Below, piece after piece: positions 41,919 through 53,691 of a DNA stretch of 64,000 bases. The stretch spans positions 14,197,238-14,261,237 of the forward strand of contig OX463856.1 of assembly GCA_949825065.1 (NCBI GenBank), written 5' to 3'. Both the position numbers and the translations under genes were made by a program. Position 1 is the stretch's first letter. Every line of letters begins with the position of its first letter. The DNA comes from Odontocerum albicorne. Taxonomy: Eukaryota > Arthropoda > Insecta > Trichoptera > Odontoceridae. The notes beneath the pieces were generated by a model, which saw only the letters and a list, made by a program, of their open reading frames with translations, was not told where the DNA came from and ran no database searches.

Positions 41919-43206
41919 TTAGGTCCTTACATATGAAATTGGCGTTTTGCCATACTGGCAACTTTGATCTCAAATATCTTCTCTTTGGTTAGGAATTCCA
42001 AATTCAAATTTATACAGCTATTTACTCAAGTATTTGTGTTTCGAAAATTATAACTCATTTGTTTTTTCCTCAATTGTTTTTTTTTCTTTGCGTCACTCAG
42101 TTTACAAAATGGAAAACTTGAAATATCGCGTTATTTACGAGTACGAGTTCCACCGTGGCACCAGTGCTGCAGAAACGGCTCGAAGGATTAATGATGTGTA
42201 TGGCGACGGTGCCGCAAAAGAAAACACAGTGTGTTTTTGGTTCCAACGTTTTCGTTCTGGAAATTTCGACCTGCAGAACAAGCCCCGTGGACGGCCGGAG
42301 ACCAAAGTTGATAATGAAGAATTGAAGGCTATTGTGGAAGCGGATCCATCGCAAACCACGTCCGAGTTAGCTGCAGGCTGCGGTGTTAGTGATAAAACTG
42401 TTTTAATCCACTTGAAGCAAATTGGGAAGGTGAAAAAGCTTGAAAGGTGGGTACCTCACGAATTGAGTGAAGCAAATCAACAAACGCGCGTTGACTGCTG
42501 CGTTGCATTACTCAACCGGCACAATAATGAAGGGATTTTGAATCGAATCATTACCTGTGATGAAAAGTGGATCCTGTATGATAATCGGAAGCGCTCATCG
42601 CAATGGCTGAACCCTGCCGAACCAGCCAAACCATGCCCCAAGCGAAAATTGACTCCAAAAAAGTTACTTGTGAGCGTTTGGTGGACTAGTGCTGGTGTCG
42701 TTCACTACAGCTTTCTTAAATCTGGCCAGACGATTACGGCAGATGTCTATTGTCAGCAACTGCAAACCATGATGGAAAAGCTAGCTGCTAAACAACCGAG
42801 GCTGGTTAATCGCTCTAGGCCACTGCTGCTTTATGATAACGCTAGACCACACACTGCACAACAGACGGCTACCAAATTAGAAGAGCTTCAATTGGAATGT
42901 CTAAGACATCCACCGTACTCTCCGGACCTTGCCCCAACAGATTACTATTTTTTTCGAAATTTGGATAACTTCTTGCAAGGGAAAAAATTCAACTCCGATG
43001 GGGCAGTCCAAACCGACTTCAAAGATTTTATTGATTCCCGTCCGAATGGTTTTTTTAGTAAAGGGATCGATGAACTACCTATGAGATGGCAAAAGTGCAT
43101 AGATAGCAATGGTACATACTTTGATTAAATAAATATATTATATTAAAAAAAAATCAACTTTATGTTCCTCCCAAACAAAACGCCAATTTCATATGTAAGG
43201 ACCTAA
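41919..43206 (+). mobile_element. Full-length, apparently intact mariner element C
   Basis: 1,288 bp with identical inverted termini of at least 31 bp (TTAGGTCCTTACATATGAAA then TTGGCGTTTTG) at both ends. TA duplicated at 41,917-41,918 and 43,207-43,208. It interrupts a satellite unit: left flank ATCATCAATAATGAAA, right flank TTAAAACCACGTATATAC, against the uninterrupted ATCAATAATGGACTATTAAG then ACCACATTTATAC elsewhere. Identical termini and an open reading frame indicate a young insertion. Confidence 0.96.
42109..43128 (+). CDS. Mariner transposase, element C, intact 339 aa
   Basis: Cut-and-paste transposase of the Tc1/mariner superfamily, expected to bind its terminal repeats in the nucleus and insert at TA. 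I chose the ATG at 42,109 (MENLKYRVIYEYEFHRGTSA) because related proteins start there; the in-frame ATG at 42,034 adds 25 hydrophobic residues not typical of the family. Helix-turn-helix regions lie at ~1-50 and ~72-108 with GRPETK between; linker WVPHEL 114-119; catalytic Asp151 (ITCDEKW), Asp243 (LYDNARPH), Asp278 (APTDYY), D,D34D; YSPDLAP 270-276; C terminus RWQKCIDSNGTYFD. No stop or shift. LYDNARPH and TDYY differ from the commoner H/Q-DNARPH and SDYH, so activity is not certain. It differs clearly from elements A and B. Confidence 0.93.
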   Translation: MENLKYRVIYEYEFHRGTSAAETARRINDVYGDGAAKENTVCFWFQRFRSGNFDLQNKPRGRPETKVDNEELKAIVEADPSQTTSELAAGCGVSDKTVLIHLKQIGKVKKLERWVPHELSEANQQTRVDCCVALLNRHNNEGILNRIITCDEKWILYDNRKRSSQWLNPAEPAKPCPKRKLTPKKLLVSVWWTSAGVVHYSFLKSGQTITADVYCQQLQTMMEKLAAKQPRLVNRSRPLLLYDNARPHTAQQTATKLEELQLECLRHPPYSPDLAPTDYYFFRNLDNFLQGKKFNSDGAVQTDFKDFIDSRPNGFFSKGIDELPMRWQKCIDSNGTYFD

Positions 43207-43900
43207 TATTAAAACCACGTATATACAGTTTTTCACCAGTAACTCATATAAGTACATTGCGCCTAATACATTTAAAAATGCATCTTTATGTAATCTGAAC
43301 CAGTATCTCTTACATATAGAATATAAATTCACAAAAATGATGAAGTTTTATACGATCTGACAGCATTATTATCAAAATGATGTTAATAACCTACATTTTT
43401 TAAATATTAACACCATTATTGAACACATTTTATTGCAATTATACTAAATAGTGATGAATTGTTGTAAGTTGAAAGTAATTTCTGCATATTTGTGCTCAAA
43501 CCCCACATTTTTACATATTTTTACTAAGATCGTACAATGTACAAAATAAAAACGATTTTGTTTTAAATTTGTTTGTCACCAAAATTGTAATTGTGGTTTA
43601 TTAACACCCCATTTACACATCTTTTTACAAAAATCTCACTGTATAATACATTTAAATGATGCAGCTTTACATGATCTGACAGTATTGTATAATCGTCAAC
43701 ATTGTTTTAAAAACCTACGTTTATACCATACATATATTCAAATATATAAAATATACTTTCTTCAAATTCCAAAGTGATGAATTGTTGAAAAGTTTCGTCA
43801 CAATATTTAATTGCAATTATACTTGGTAAATATGTTACATCACATGTTTCAGCACATGCAAAATATGTTAATTTTTTCCATCTTTGTACTAATATTGTAA

Positions 43901-44090
43901 CAGCTTTATATGATCTGACAGAGCATTCATCAACATTGTGTTAACGACAGCTTTAAATGATCTGACAGTATATTCATCAACATTGTGTTTACAAGAACTT
44001 TAAATGATCTGACAGTATATTCATCAACATTATGTTAACAAAAGCTTTATAGGATCTGACAGTATATTCATTAACATTGCGTTAATAACC
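43901..44090. repeat. Local ~47-bp tandem expansion, 4 copies
   Basis: The satellite segment AGCTTTATATGATCTGACAG plus TATATTCATCAACATTGTGTT is repeated at 43,911, 43,959, 44,005 and 44,053 (positions of TGATCTGACA or its variant), a 46-48-bp step within the larger satellite. Confidence 0.85.
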
Positions 44091-44713
44091 TTAACCTATT
44101 TACGACGATATTGAAAACATAATTTGCAAATATACTTTATGAATTATTTTCAACCAATTTTATTCAAATCCTAAATGTTGGTAAAAATATTTACCGTGAT
44201 TTTTCATAACGTTTGAATTCTTGAAAACGATGCAATTTAAACAAATCTGTCGATAATATCATCAATAATTGACTATCAAGACTATATATACACATATTTT
44301 CACCAGTATTGGGTGTTACAAAATAATAACCCGGTTTTATATGATCTGAGAGTTAATAACAGTTAATAACATTTAATAACCAAAAATGTTTAACACATTG
44401 AAATCAGTATTGAAAAAAAATATTACAAATATACTTAAGAATGATGAATTGTTGTTATTTCAAAGTATTTTCAGCGAAATTTGGCCCAAACCCTAAATTT
44501 TTACGTATTTTTAATAACATTCTTCCTATACACGTATAAATACTAAAAATCGCTTTTTTCAATTATCTGTTGATAATATCATCAATAGTGGACTATTAAG
44601 ATCACATTTATCACACATGTTTTCAGTGGAATACTAAAAAAATATAAAGATTTATACAACCTGACATTATATTCATCAACAACGTTTTATTAACCCAAAA
44701 TTTCACGATTTTC

Positions 44714-47700
44714 ACCCGAAAAACTGTCATCGACGACCAAATTTACGAATATATGTACAAAATCACTACAGAATTATTGTTTGTTTCACGAGTTTCCATG
44801 TTTTTGGTCGCAAACCTCTAATTTTGCTTTTGTTGGTTTCACTAGTTTCCATGGTTTTGGTCGCAAACATCTAATTTTGCGAAATTACTATATTTAACCT
44901 CAATATTTTCCATAATATACTGAAACTTCATACTTTTTACCCGAAAAACTGCCATCGATGACCAAGTTTACGAATATATGTACAAAATTACTACAGAATT
45001 ATTGGTTGTTTCACGAGTTTCCATGTTTTTGGTCGCAAACCTCTTATTTTGCTTTTGTTGGTTTCACTAGTTTCCATGGTTTTGGTCGCAAACATCTAAT
45101 TTTGCGAAATTACTATATTTAACCTCAATATTTTCCATAATATACTGAAACTTCATACTTTTTACCCGAAAAACTGCCATCGATGACCAAGTTTACGAAT
45201 ATATGTACAAAATTACTACAGAATTATTGGTTGTTTCACGAGTTTCCATGTTTTTGGTCGCAAACCTCTAATTTTGCTTTTGTTGGTTTCACTAGTTTCC
45301 ATGGTTTTGGTCGCAAACATCTAATTTTGCGAAATTACTATATTTAACCTCAATATTTTCCATAATATACTGAAACTTCATACTTTTTACCCGAAAAACT
45401 GCCATCGATGACCAAGTTTACGAATATATGTACAAAATTACTACAGAATTATTGGTTGTTTCACGAGTTTCCATGTTTTTGGTCGCAAACCTCTAATTTT
45501 GCTTTTGTTGGTTTCACTAGTTTCCATGGTTTTGGTCGCAAACATCTAATTTTGCGAAATTACTATATTTAACCTCAATATTTTCCATAATATACTGAAA
45601 CTTCATACTTTTTACCCGAAAAACTGCCATCGATGACCAAGTTTACGAATATATGTACAAAATTACTACAGAATTATTGGTTGTTTCACGAGTTTCCATG
45701 TTTTTGGTCGCAAACCTCTTATTTTGCTTTTGTTGGTTTCACTAGTTTCCATGGTTTTGGTCGCAAACATCTAATTTTGCGAAATTACTATATTTAACCT
45801 CAATATTTTCCATAATATACTGAAACTTCATACTTTTTACCCGAAAAACTGCCATCGATGACCAAGTTTACGAATATATGTACAAAATTACTACAGAATT
45901 ATTGGTTGTTTCACGAGTTTCCATGTTTTTGGTCGCAAACCTCTAATTTTGCTTTTGTTGGTTTCACTAGTTTCCATGGTTTTGGTCGCAAACATCTAAT
46001 TTTGCGAAATTACTATATTTAACCTCAATATTTTCCATAATATACTGAAACTTCATACTTTTTACCCGAAAAACTGCCATCGATGACCAAGTTTACGAAT
46101 ATATGTACAAAATTACTACAGAATTATTGGTTGTTTCACGAGTTTCCATGTTTTTGGTCGCAAACCTCTAATTTTGCTTTTGTTGGTTTCACTAGTTTCC
46201 ATGGTTTTGGTCGCAAACATCTAATTTTGCGAAATTACTATATTTAACCTCAATATTTTCCATAATATACTGAAACTTCATACTTTTTACCCGAAAAACT
46301 GCCATCGATGACCAAGTTTACGAATATATGTACAAAATTACTACAGAATTATTGGTTGTTTCACGAGTTTCCATGTTTTTGGTCGCAAACCTCTTATTTT
46401 GCTTTTGTTGGTTTCACTAGTTTCCATGGTTTTGGTCGCAAACATCTAATTTTGCGAAATTACTATATTTAACCTCAATATTTTCCATAATATACTGAAA
46501 CTTCATACTTTTTACCCGAAAAACTGCCATCGATGACCAAGTTTACGAATATATGTACAAAATTACTACAGAATTATTGGTTGTTTCACGAGTTTCCATG
46601 TTTTTGGTCGCAAACCTCTTATTTTGCTTTTGTTGGTTTCACTAGTTTCCATGGTTTTGGTCGCAAACATCTAATTTTGCGAAATTACTATATTTAACCT
46701 CAATATTTTCCATAATATACTGAAACTTCATACTTTTTACCCGAAAAACTGCCATCGATGACCAAGTTTACGAATATATGTACAAAATTACTACAGAATT
46801 ATTGGTTGTTTCACGAGTTTCCATGTTTTTGGTCGCAAACCTCTAATTTTGCTTTTGTTGGTTTCACTAGTTTCCATGGTTTTGGTCGCAAACATCTAAT
46901 TTTGCGAAATTACTATATTTAACCTCAATATTTTCCATAATATACTGAAACTTCATACTTTTTACCCGAAAAACTGCCATCGATGACCAAGTTTACGAAT
47001 ATATGTACAAAATTACTACAGAATTATTGGTTGTTTCACGAGTTTCCATGTTTTTGGTCGCAAACCTCTAATTTTGCTTTTGTTGGTTTCACTAGTTTCC
47101 ATGGTTTTGGTCGCAAACATCTAATTTTGCGAAATTACTATATTTAACCTCAATATTTTCCATAATATACTGAAACTTCATACTTTTTACCCGAAAAACT
47201 GCCATCGATGACCAAGTTTACGAATATATGTACAAAATTACTACAGAATTATTGGTTGTTTCACGAGTTTCCATGTTTTTGGTCGCAAACCTCTTATTTT
47301 GCTTTTGTTGGTTTCACTAGTTTCCATGGTTTTGGTCGCAAACATCTAATTTTGCGAAATTACTATATTTAACCTCAATATTTTCCATAATATACTGAAA
47401 CTTCATACTTTTTACCCGAAAAACTGCCATCGATGACCAAGTTTACGAATATATGTACAAAATTACTACAGAATTATTGTTTGTTTCACGAGTTTCCATG
47501 TTTTTGGTCGCAAACCTCTAATTTTGCTTTTGTTGGTTTCACTAGTTTCCATGGTTTTGGTCGCAAACATCTAATTTTGCGAAATTACTATATTTAACCT
47601 CAATATTTTCCATAATATACTGAAACTTCATACTTTTTACCCGAAAAACTGCCATCGATGACCAAGTTTACGAATATATGTACAAAATTACTACAGAATT

Positions 47701-47808
47701 ATTGGTTGTTTCACGAGTTTCCATGTTTTTGGTCGCAAACCTCTTATTTTGCGAAATTTCTATGTTTAACCTATATTTTTCATAATATACTAAAACTTCA
47801 TACTTTTC
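44714..47808. repeat. Homogeneous 225-bp satellite array, 13 units plus a 170-bp unit
   Basis: ACCCGAAAAACTG marks unit starts at 44,714, 44,939, 45,164, 45,389, 45,614, 45,839, 46,064, 46,289, 46,514, 46,739, 46,964, 47,189, 47,414 and 47,639, each exactly 225 bp apart. Units are almost identical. Each contains an internal ~55-bp duplication: TTTCACGAGTTTCCATGTTT... and TTTCACTAGTTTCCATGGTT.... The last unit (47,639-47,808) lacks it and is 170 bp, as are the older relatives to the right. The sequence ends in the older family at both sides. No coding potential; a centromeric or heterochromatic satellite is possible. Confidence 0.97.
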
Positions 47809-50060
47809 ACCCGAAAAACTGCCATTGATGACTCAATTTACGAATATATGTACAAAATCACTACAGAATAATTGTTTGTTTCACGAGTTTCCATGTTTTT
47901 GGTCGCAACCCTTTAGAGGTTTTTGCGAAATTTTGCGAAATTTCTATGTTTAACCTCAATATTTTCCATAATATTCTGAAACTTCATACACATCAGTATT
48001 ATTATTTGTTTTACGACTTTTCGTGTTTTACGTCCTAAACTCTTATTATTTTGCAAAATTTAAATATTTTGCGTTTTTTTCGTTCAAAAATGGTAGAATT
48101 ATAATGAATCCATATGAAAGTGTAGTAGAAACGCATTGACGTTGATTGTGTTATAAAACATTAAAACCTCCTTAACATTTACGAACGAAATAGACAGAAA
48201 TTTCACTCGAAAACTGCCATTGACGACCAAGTTTACGAATATACGAGTATGTACAAAATCCTCTCAGTATTATCATTCGTTCTACGACTTTTTAGAGTTT
48301 TTTAATTTTGCGTCAATATATTCAAGTGTTAATATTTTTTTTTACTTTTGACTTACAAAACACCTATTTTTCGCACAAAAATGCTAGAATTATAATGAAT
48401 CAATATAAAAGTGTAGTAGAAACGCATTGACGTTGATTGTGATATAAAACTTTAAAACCTCCTACACATGTTCGAACATTTATTAGTAATAGACGGAAAT
48501 TTCACACTTTTCACTCGAAAAACTGCCATTGACGACCAAGTTTACGAATATATGTCAATAATCACCACAGAATTATTATTTGCTCAACGAGTTTTATTGT
48601 TTTTATTCCCAAACGTCTTATTTTGCGAAATTTCAATATGTGGCGTCAATATTTTCTAATGTAAATGGGTTTTTTTACTTGTGACTTAAAAAACACCTAT
48701 TTTTCGTACAAAAATGCTTGAATAGCAATGAATCCATATAAAAGTGTAGTAGAAACGCATTGACATTGATTGTGATATAAAACTTCAAAACCTCTTTAAC
48801 ATTTACGAACGAAATGAACAGAAATTTCACACTTTTCACTCGAAAGACTGCCATTGACGACCAAGTTTACGCATATATGCACAAAATCACCACACAAAGA
48901 TTATTTGTTCTACGAGTTTTTGTGTTTTTCGTCCTAAACCTCTTATTTTGCAAAATTTCATTATTTTGCGTCAATGTATTCAAGTGTTAATCAATTTTTT
49001 TACTTTTGACTTACAAAATACCAATTATTCATACAAAAATGCAAGAATTATAATGAATCAAGACAAAAGTGTAGTAGAAACGCACTGACGTTGATTGTGA
49101 TATAAAACTTCAAAACCTCCTTAACATGTACGAACATTTATTATAGTTCGGAAATTCTAGGATGCGTCCTGTGACAGCTCACAAATATTCCCCAATACAA
49201 CCTTGATACGATGTTCAGTAATTTTAATTACTTTATCAACTTTAATATAAGCCTCAATTCTAATAAATAGCAAGTTATTTAGGTAAATACATTACATAAT
49301 ATTGGGGCAAATTTGTGAGCTGTCACAGGACTCATCCTAGATTTTCTGAACTATAAGTAATAGACGGAAATGTCACACTTTGCACTCGAAAACTGATATT
49401 GACGACCAAGTTGTCTAATATATGTACAAAATCACCGCAGACAGATTATTTGTTCTAAAAGTTTTCGTGTTTTTCGTCTCAAACGTCTTCTTTTGCGAAA
49501 TTTCAATATTTTGCGTCAATATATTTAAGTGTTAATGGATTTTTATACTTTTGACTTACAAAACTCCTTTTTTTCGTACAAAAATGCTAGAATTACAATG
49601 AATCCATATAAAAGTATAGAAGAAACTTCAAAACCTTCAAAACCTCCATAACATGTATGAACATTTATTAGTAATAGACGGAAATTTCACACTTTTCACT
49701 CGAAAAACTGCCATTGACGACCAAGTTTACGAATATATGTACAAAGTCACCACAGAATTATTATTTGTTCTACGAGTTTTGGTGTTTTTCGTCCCTTATG
49801 TCTTATTTTACAAAATTTAAATTTTTTACGTCAATATTTTTAAGTGTAAATAATTTATTTTTACTTTTGTCATTCAAAATACCAATGTTTTGTACAAAAA
49901 TTCTAGAATTATAATGAATCAGGACCAAAGTGTAGTAGAAACGCATTTATTTTGATTCTTACATGAAACGTTAAAAATTCTTACATATTTCTTAGTAATT
50001 TAATACTATACGGAAATTTCACACTTTTCACTCGAAAAACTGCCATTGACGACCAAGTTT
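47809..50060. repeat. Diverged relatives of the 225-bp satellite, ~315-330-bp period
   Basis: Units start with ACTCGAAAAACTGCCATTGA then CGACCAAGTTTACGAATATA and continue past the 170-bp core into AATGCTAGAATTATAATGAA and TAGTAGAAACGCATTGACGT. Starts are near 48,204, 48,518, 48,841, 49,385, 49,700 and 50,030; the 544-bp gap includes a 215-bp MITE. This older, longer form appears to be the source from which the 170-bp and then 225-bp units arose. Confidence 0.85.
49141..49356. mobile_element. MITE with ~47-bp terminal inverted repeats in satellite
   Basis: Left arm TTATAGTTCGGAAATTCTAG then GATGCGTCCTGTGACAGCTC, right arm (reverse complement) TTATAGTTCAGAAAATCTAG then GATGAGTCCTGTGACAGCTC. 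It splits GAACATTTATTAGTAATAGA, which is intact at 48,472 and 49,667. TA next to both ends fits a Tc1/mariner-type non-autonomous element, with one extra A at the right junction. No coding capacity. Confidence 0.8.
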
Positions 50061-51959
50061 ACAAATAATATCTACAAAATCATCACAGAATTATTATTTT
50101 TTCAACGTGTTTCTCATACCAAAAGTCTTCTTTAAAGAAATTTCAATATTTTCAAGTGTAAAGAATTTTTTTTCTTTTGTCTTAAAAAGACAAATTTTTC
50201 GTACAATAATGCTTGAATTATAATGAATGAAGATAAAAGTGTAGTAGAAACGCATTGACTTTGATTATGACATATAACGTTAAAAACTCTTACACATAAA
50301 GACCAAATTTTCGCCAGTATCTGGAATACTATAAAATCATAAAGATTTATACAACCTGACATTATATTCTTCAACAACGTTTTAATAACCCAAAATTTTC
50401 ACATCCAATTGATAGAGCTATTGAAAAAAATCATTGCAATGAACGTATAATTAACATGACTTGTACGTAACGAGTGATGAATTTTTGTAAGCTAGAAATA
50501 TTTTCAGCGAAATTGTGTCCAAATCCCACATTTTGACATATCTTTACCAACATTTATCATAAAGATCGTATAAATACTTGAAAAAGATGCGCTTTTAAAT
50601 AATTGGTCGATATGATCGTCAATAATGGACTTCTAGGACCACATTTGATATATTTTTACCAATATCTCATCTATGGTGGTTGGAAAACACATAAATGATG
50701 CAGCTTTGTATGATCTGACAGTATATTCATCATCAATACTTTTAACTTTTATCATGTTTTCAATATAATAACACCGATTCGGAATGTATTTTATTGCAAT
50801 TATACTAAAAAGTGAGAATTGTCATTAATTGGACGTATTTCTCAGCGAAAGTTTGCTCGAACCCCATATTTTTACTAACGTAGTTCGTATATAGCGTATA
50901 AAACGATGCGCTTTTAAATAATATGTCGATAATGCATCAATAATGGAATATTAGTACCACATTTATACATAATTTCACCAATATCTCCTATATTGTTTTA
51001 AGACACAAAAATGCAGCTTTGTGTGTTCTGACATTATATTCATCCACCATGTGTTAATAACCAAAATTATACACATTTCCACCAATATTTCACTTACATA
51101 CATTGCATGTAAGACACAAACGCCATGCGATTTTAAATAATGTGTCAATAATGGATTACTAAGACCGCATTTATACATTTTTTCACCAGTATCTCATATA
51201 TATTGGATGGATTCCATTATAAGTTTACCTAAAAGTGAGAATTGTTATTATTTGTGTGTATTTGTCAGCAAAATTTTGCTCGAACCTTACGTTTTAACAT
51301 AACCATTTACCAACGTTGTTCATATACTATACTATATTGCGTATAAATGTTGAAAAACGATGCGCTTTTAAATAATATGTCGTTAATGCATTAAATAATG
51401 GAGTATCAATACCACATTTATACATAGTTTCACCAATATCTCGTATATTATTTTAATAGACAAAATGCAGCTCTGTGTATTCTGACAGAATATTCATCCA
51501 CAATGTGTTAATAACCTGAACTTTTAATATGTTAACACCGATTTTAAATGTATTTTATTCCAATTAGACTGAAAAGTGAGAATGTTGAAATATTGAAATT
51601 TCCCTAATATCTCATATTGGTTGTAATGTTGTAATATTGGTTGTAATACAAAAATAATGCAGCTTTATATAATTTGACAGTATATATTAATCGACAGCAT
51701 GTTAATATATAAATATAAACATATGTTTTTAACATCTTAACACCGATATTGCAATTATACTACATAGTTATGAATTGTGTTTATTTGGAAGTATTCTCAA
51801 AGAAATTTTGCACAAATTTGCATTTTTACGTATATTTACCAACATCGATATATTATAATATACTCGAAGATTATAAATACTTGAAAAAGATGCGCTTAAA
51901 AAAAGGGGCACAATAATGGGTAATTAATACCACATTTATCCATATTTAACCCGTATCTC

Positions 51960-53480
51960 ATATAGGTGGTGCCTTTGACCGCATTTTTTTTTGTTTGCTT
52001 TATTTTTTATAACAAAAGGGGTATTTGGGGGAAAAATAGCCAAATGCAGTCAAACTTTCAGGTTAAGTCCTATATTTATACTGATACAGTGTAAAATAAC
52101 ACTTAAACCATACTGTTTACCATATTTGCTGTATTTATGGTGAAAAGGGTGTATTTGGGTAGAATATGGCAAAATATCGTCCAAAAGGTGAGTTTCAGTA
52201 CCATATTCATGGTGAAACAATGTAAAATGATACTTCTGCCGTAAGGTTTACCATATTAGCTGTATTTATGGTGAAAAAGGATTGTTGGGTCAAAAATACC
52301 AAAATATAGTAAAAACGTTCAATATAAGTCCATTAAAAATAATGAACAATACCAATTTTTTACCGTATTTTTTCAATATTTGCCATACTTTTGATCACAA
52401 AGGGTGTATCTGGGTTCAAAATAGCTGAATGTAGTCAAAATTTTGAGGTTAAGTCCTATATTTATACTGATACAGTGTAAAACAATACTTGAACAATAAT
52501 ATTTTTCATGTTTGCTTTATTTTTCATATTTGCCCATATTCATGGTGAAACAATGTACAAAACAATGATACTTCTACCGTAAGGTTTACCATATTTGCTG
52601 TATTTATGGTGAATAATGATGTTTTTGGGTCAAAGATTGCAAAATACCGTCAAAACGGTGAGTTTCAGTCCCATGGTCATGGTGAAACTATGTACAATGA
52701 TACTTCTACCGTAAGGTTTACCATATTTGATGTATTTATGGTGAATAATGATGTTTTTGGGTCAAAGATTGCAAAATATCGTCAAACCGGTGAGTTTCAG
52801 TCCCATGGTCATGGTGAAACTATGTACAATGATACTTCTACCGTAAGGTTTACCATTTTTGCTGTATTTATGGTGAATAATGATGTTTTTTGGGTCAAAT
52901 ATAGCAACATATCGTCAAACCGGTGAGTTGCAGTCGCATATTCATGGTAAAACAATGTAAAATAATACTTACATCGTGAGATTTACCATGTTAGCTGTAT
53001 TGATGGTAAAAAATGATGTTTTTGGGTCTAAAGTACCAAAATATAGTAAAAACAGTGAATATAAGTCGTACATTCATACTTAAATAATAAACAATACCAC
53101 TTTTACGGTAATTTTTTTTATATTTGTCTTATTTTTGGTCAGAAAGGGTGTATTTTGGTGAAAAATGGCCGAATATAGTCAAAATTTTGAGGTTAAGTCA
53201 TATATTTATAATATACAGATACAGTGTAAAACAATACTTAAACCTCAATATTTATCATATTTGGTGTGTTTGTGGTCGAAAAAGGTCATATACAGCAAAA
53301 CATTGTTAAAACGGTGAGTTGTAGTCCCATATTCATGGTGAAACAATGTAATATTTATATCGTAATATTTGCCATATTAGCTGTATTCATGGTGACAACG
53401 GATGTTTTTAGGTCTTAAATACCAATATGTAGTAAAAACGATGAGTATAAGTCCTACATTCATACTAAAACAATTAACAA
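51960..53480. repeat. 132-bp tandem array, about 11 units
   Basis: TACCATATTTGCTGTATTTA then TGGTGAA marks units; the youngest are at 52,587, 52,719, 52,851 and 52,984 (132-133 bp). Flanking units are diverged. 132 is 44 codons, so one frame (52,606-52,926) stays open as a 44-residue repeat; I do not call it a gene. Confidence 0.9.
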
Positions 53481-53691
53481 TGTTGGGCGTAATACATAAA
53501 AATGATGCAGCTTTATATGATCTGACATTATATTCTTTAACAATGTGTTAACCTATTTTTAACATATTAACCCCGATTTTGAATGTATTTCATTGCATTT
53601 ATACTAAAAAGTGCGAAACGTTATTTAGTTGGATGTATTTCTCAGCAAAATTTGGCTCAAATCCCACGTTTTTATTAACATAGTTCATGTA

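Noticed and set aside
42034..42108. Upstream ATG as start of the element C transposase
   Set aside because: It adds 25 hydrophobic residues with no counterpart in mariner proteins; the ATG at 42,109 gives the usual N terminus.
42097..42359. 85- and 74-residue minus frames
   Set aside because: Antisense shadows of the mariner C transposase.
52606..52926. 106-residue frame with 44-residue repeats
   Set aside because: It is the translation of 132-bp satellite units (132 = 44 x 3); open by periodicity.
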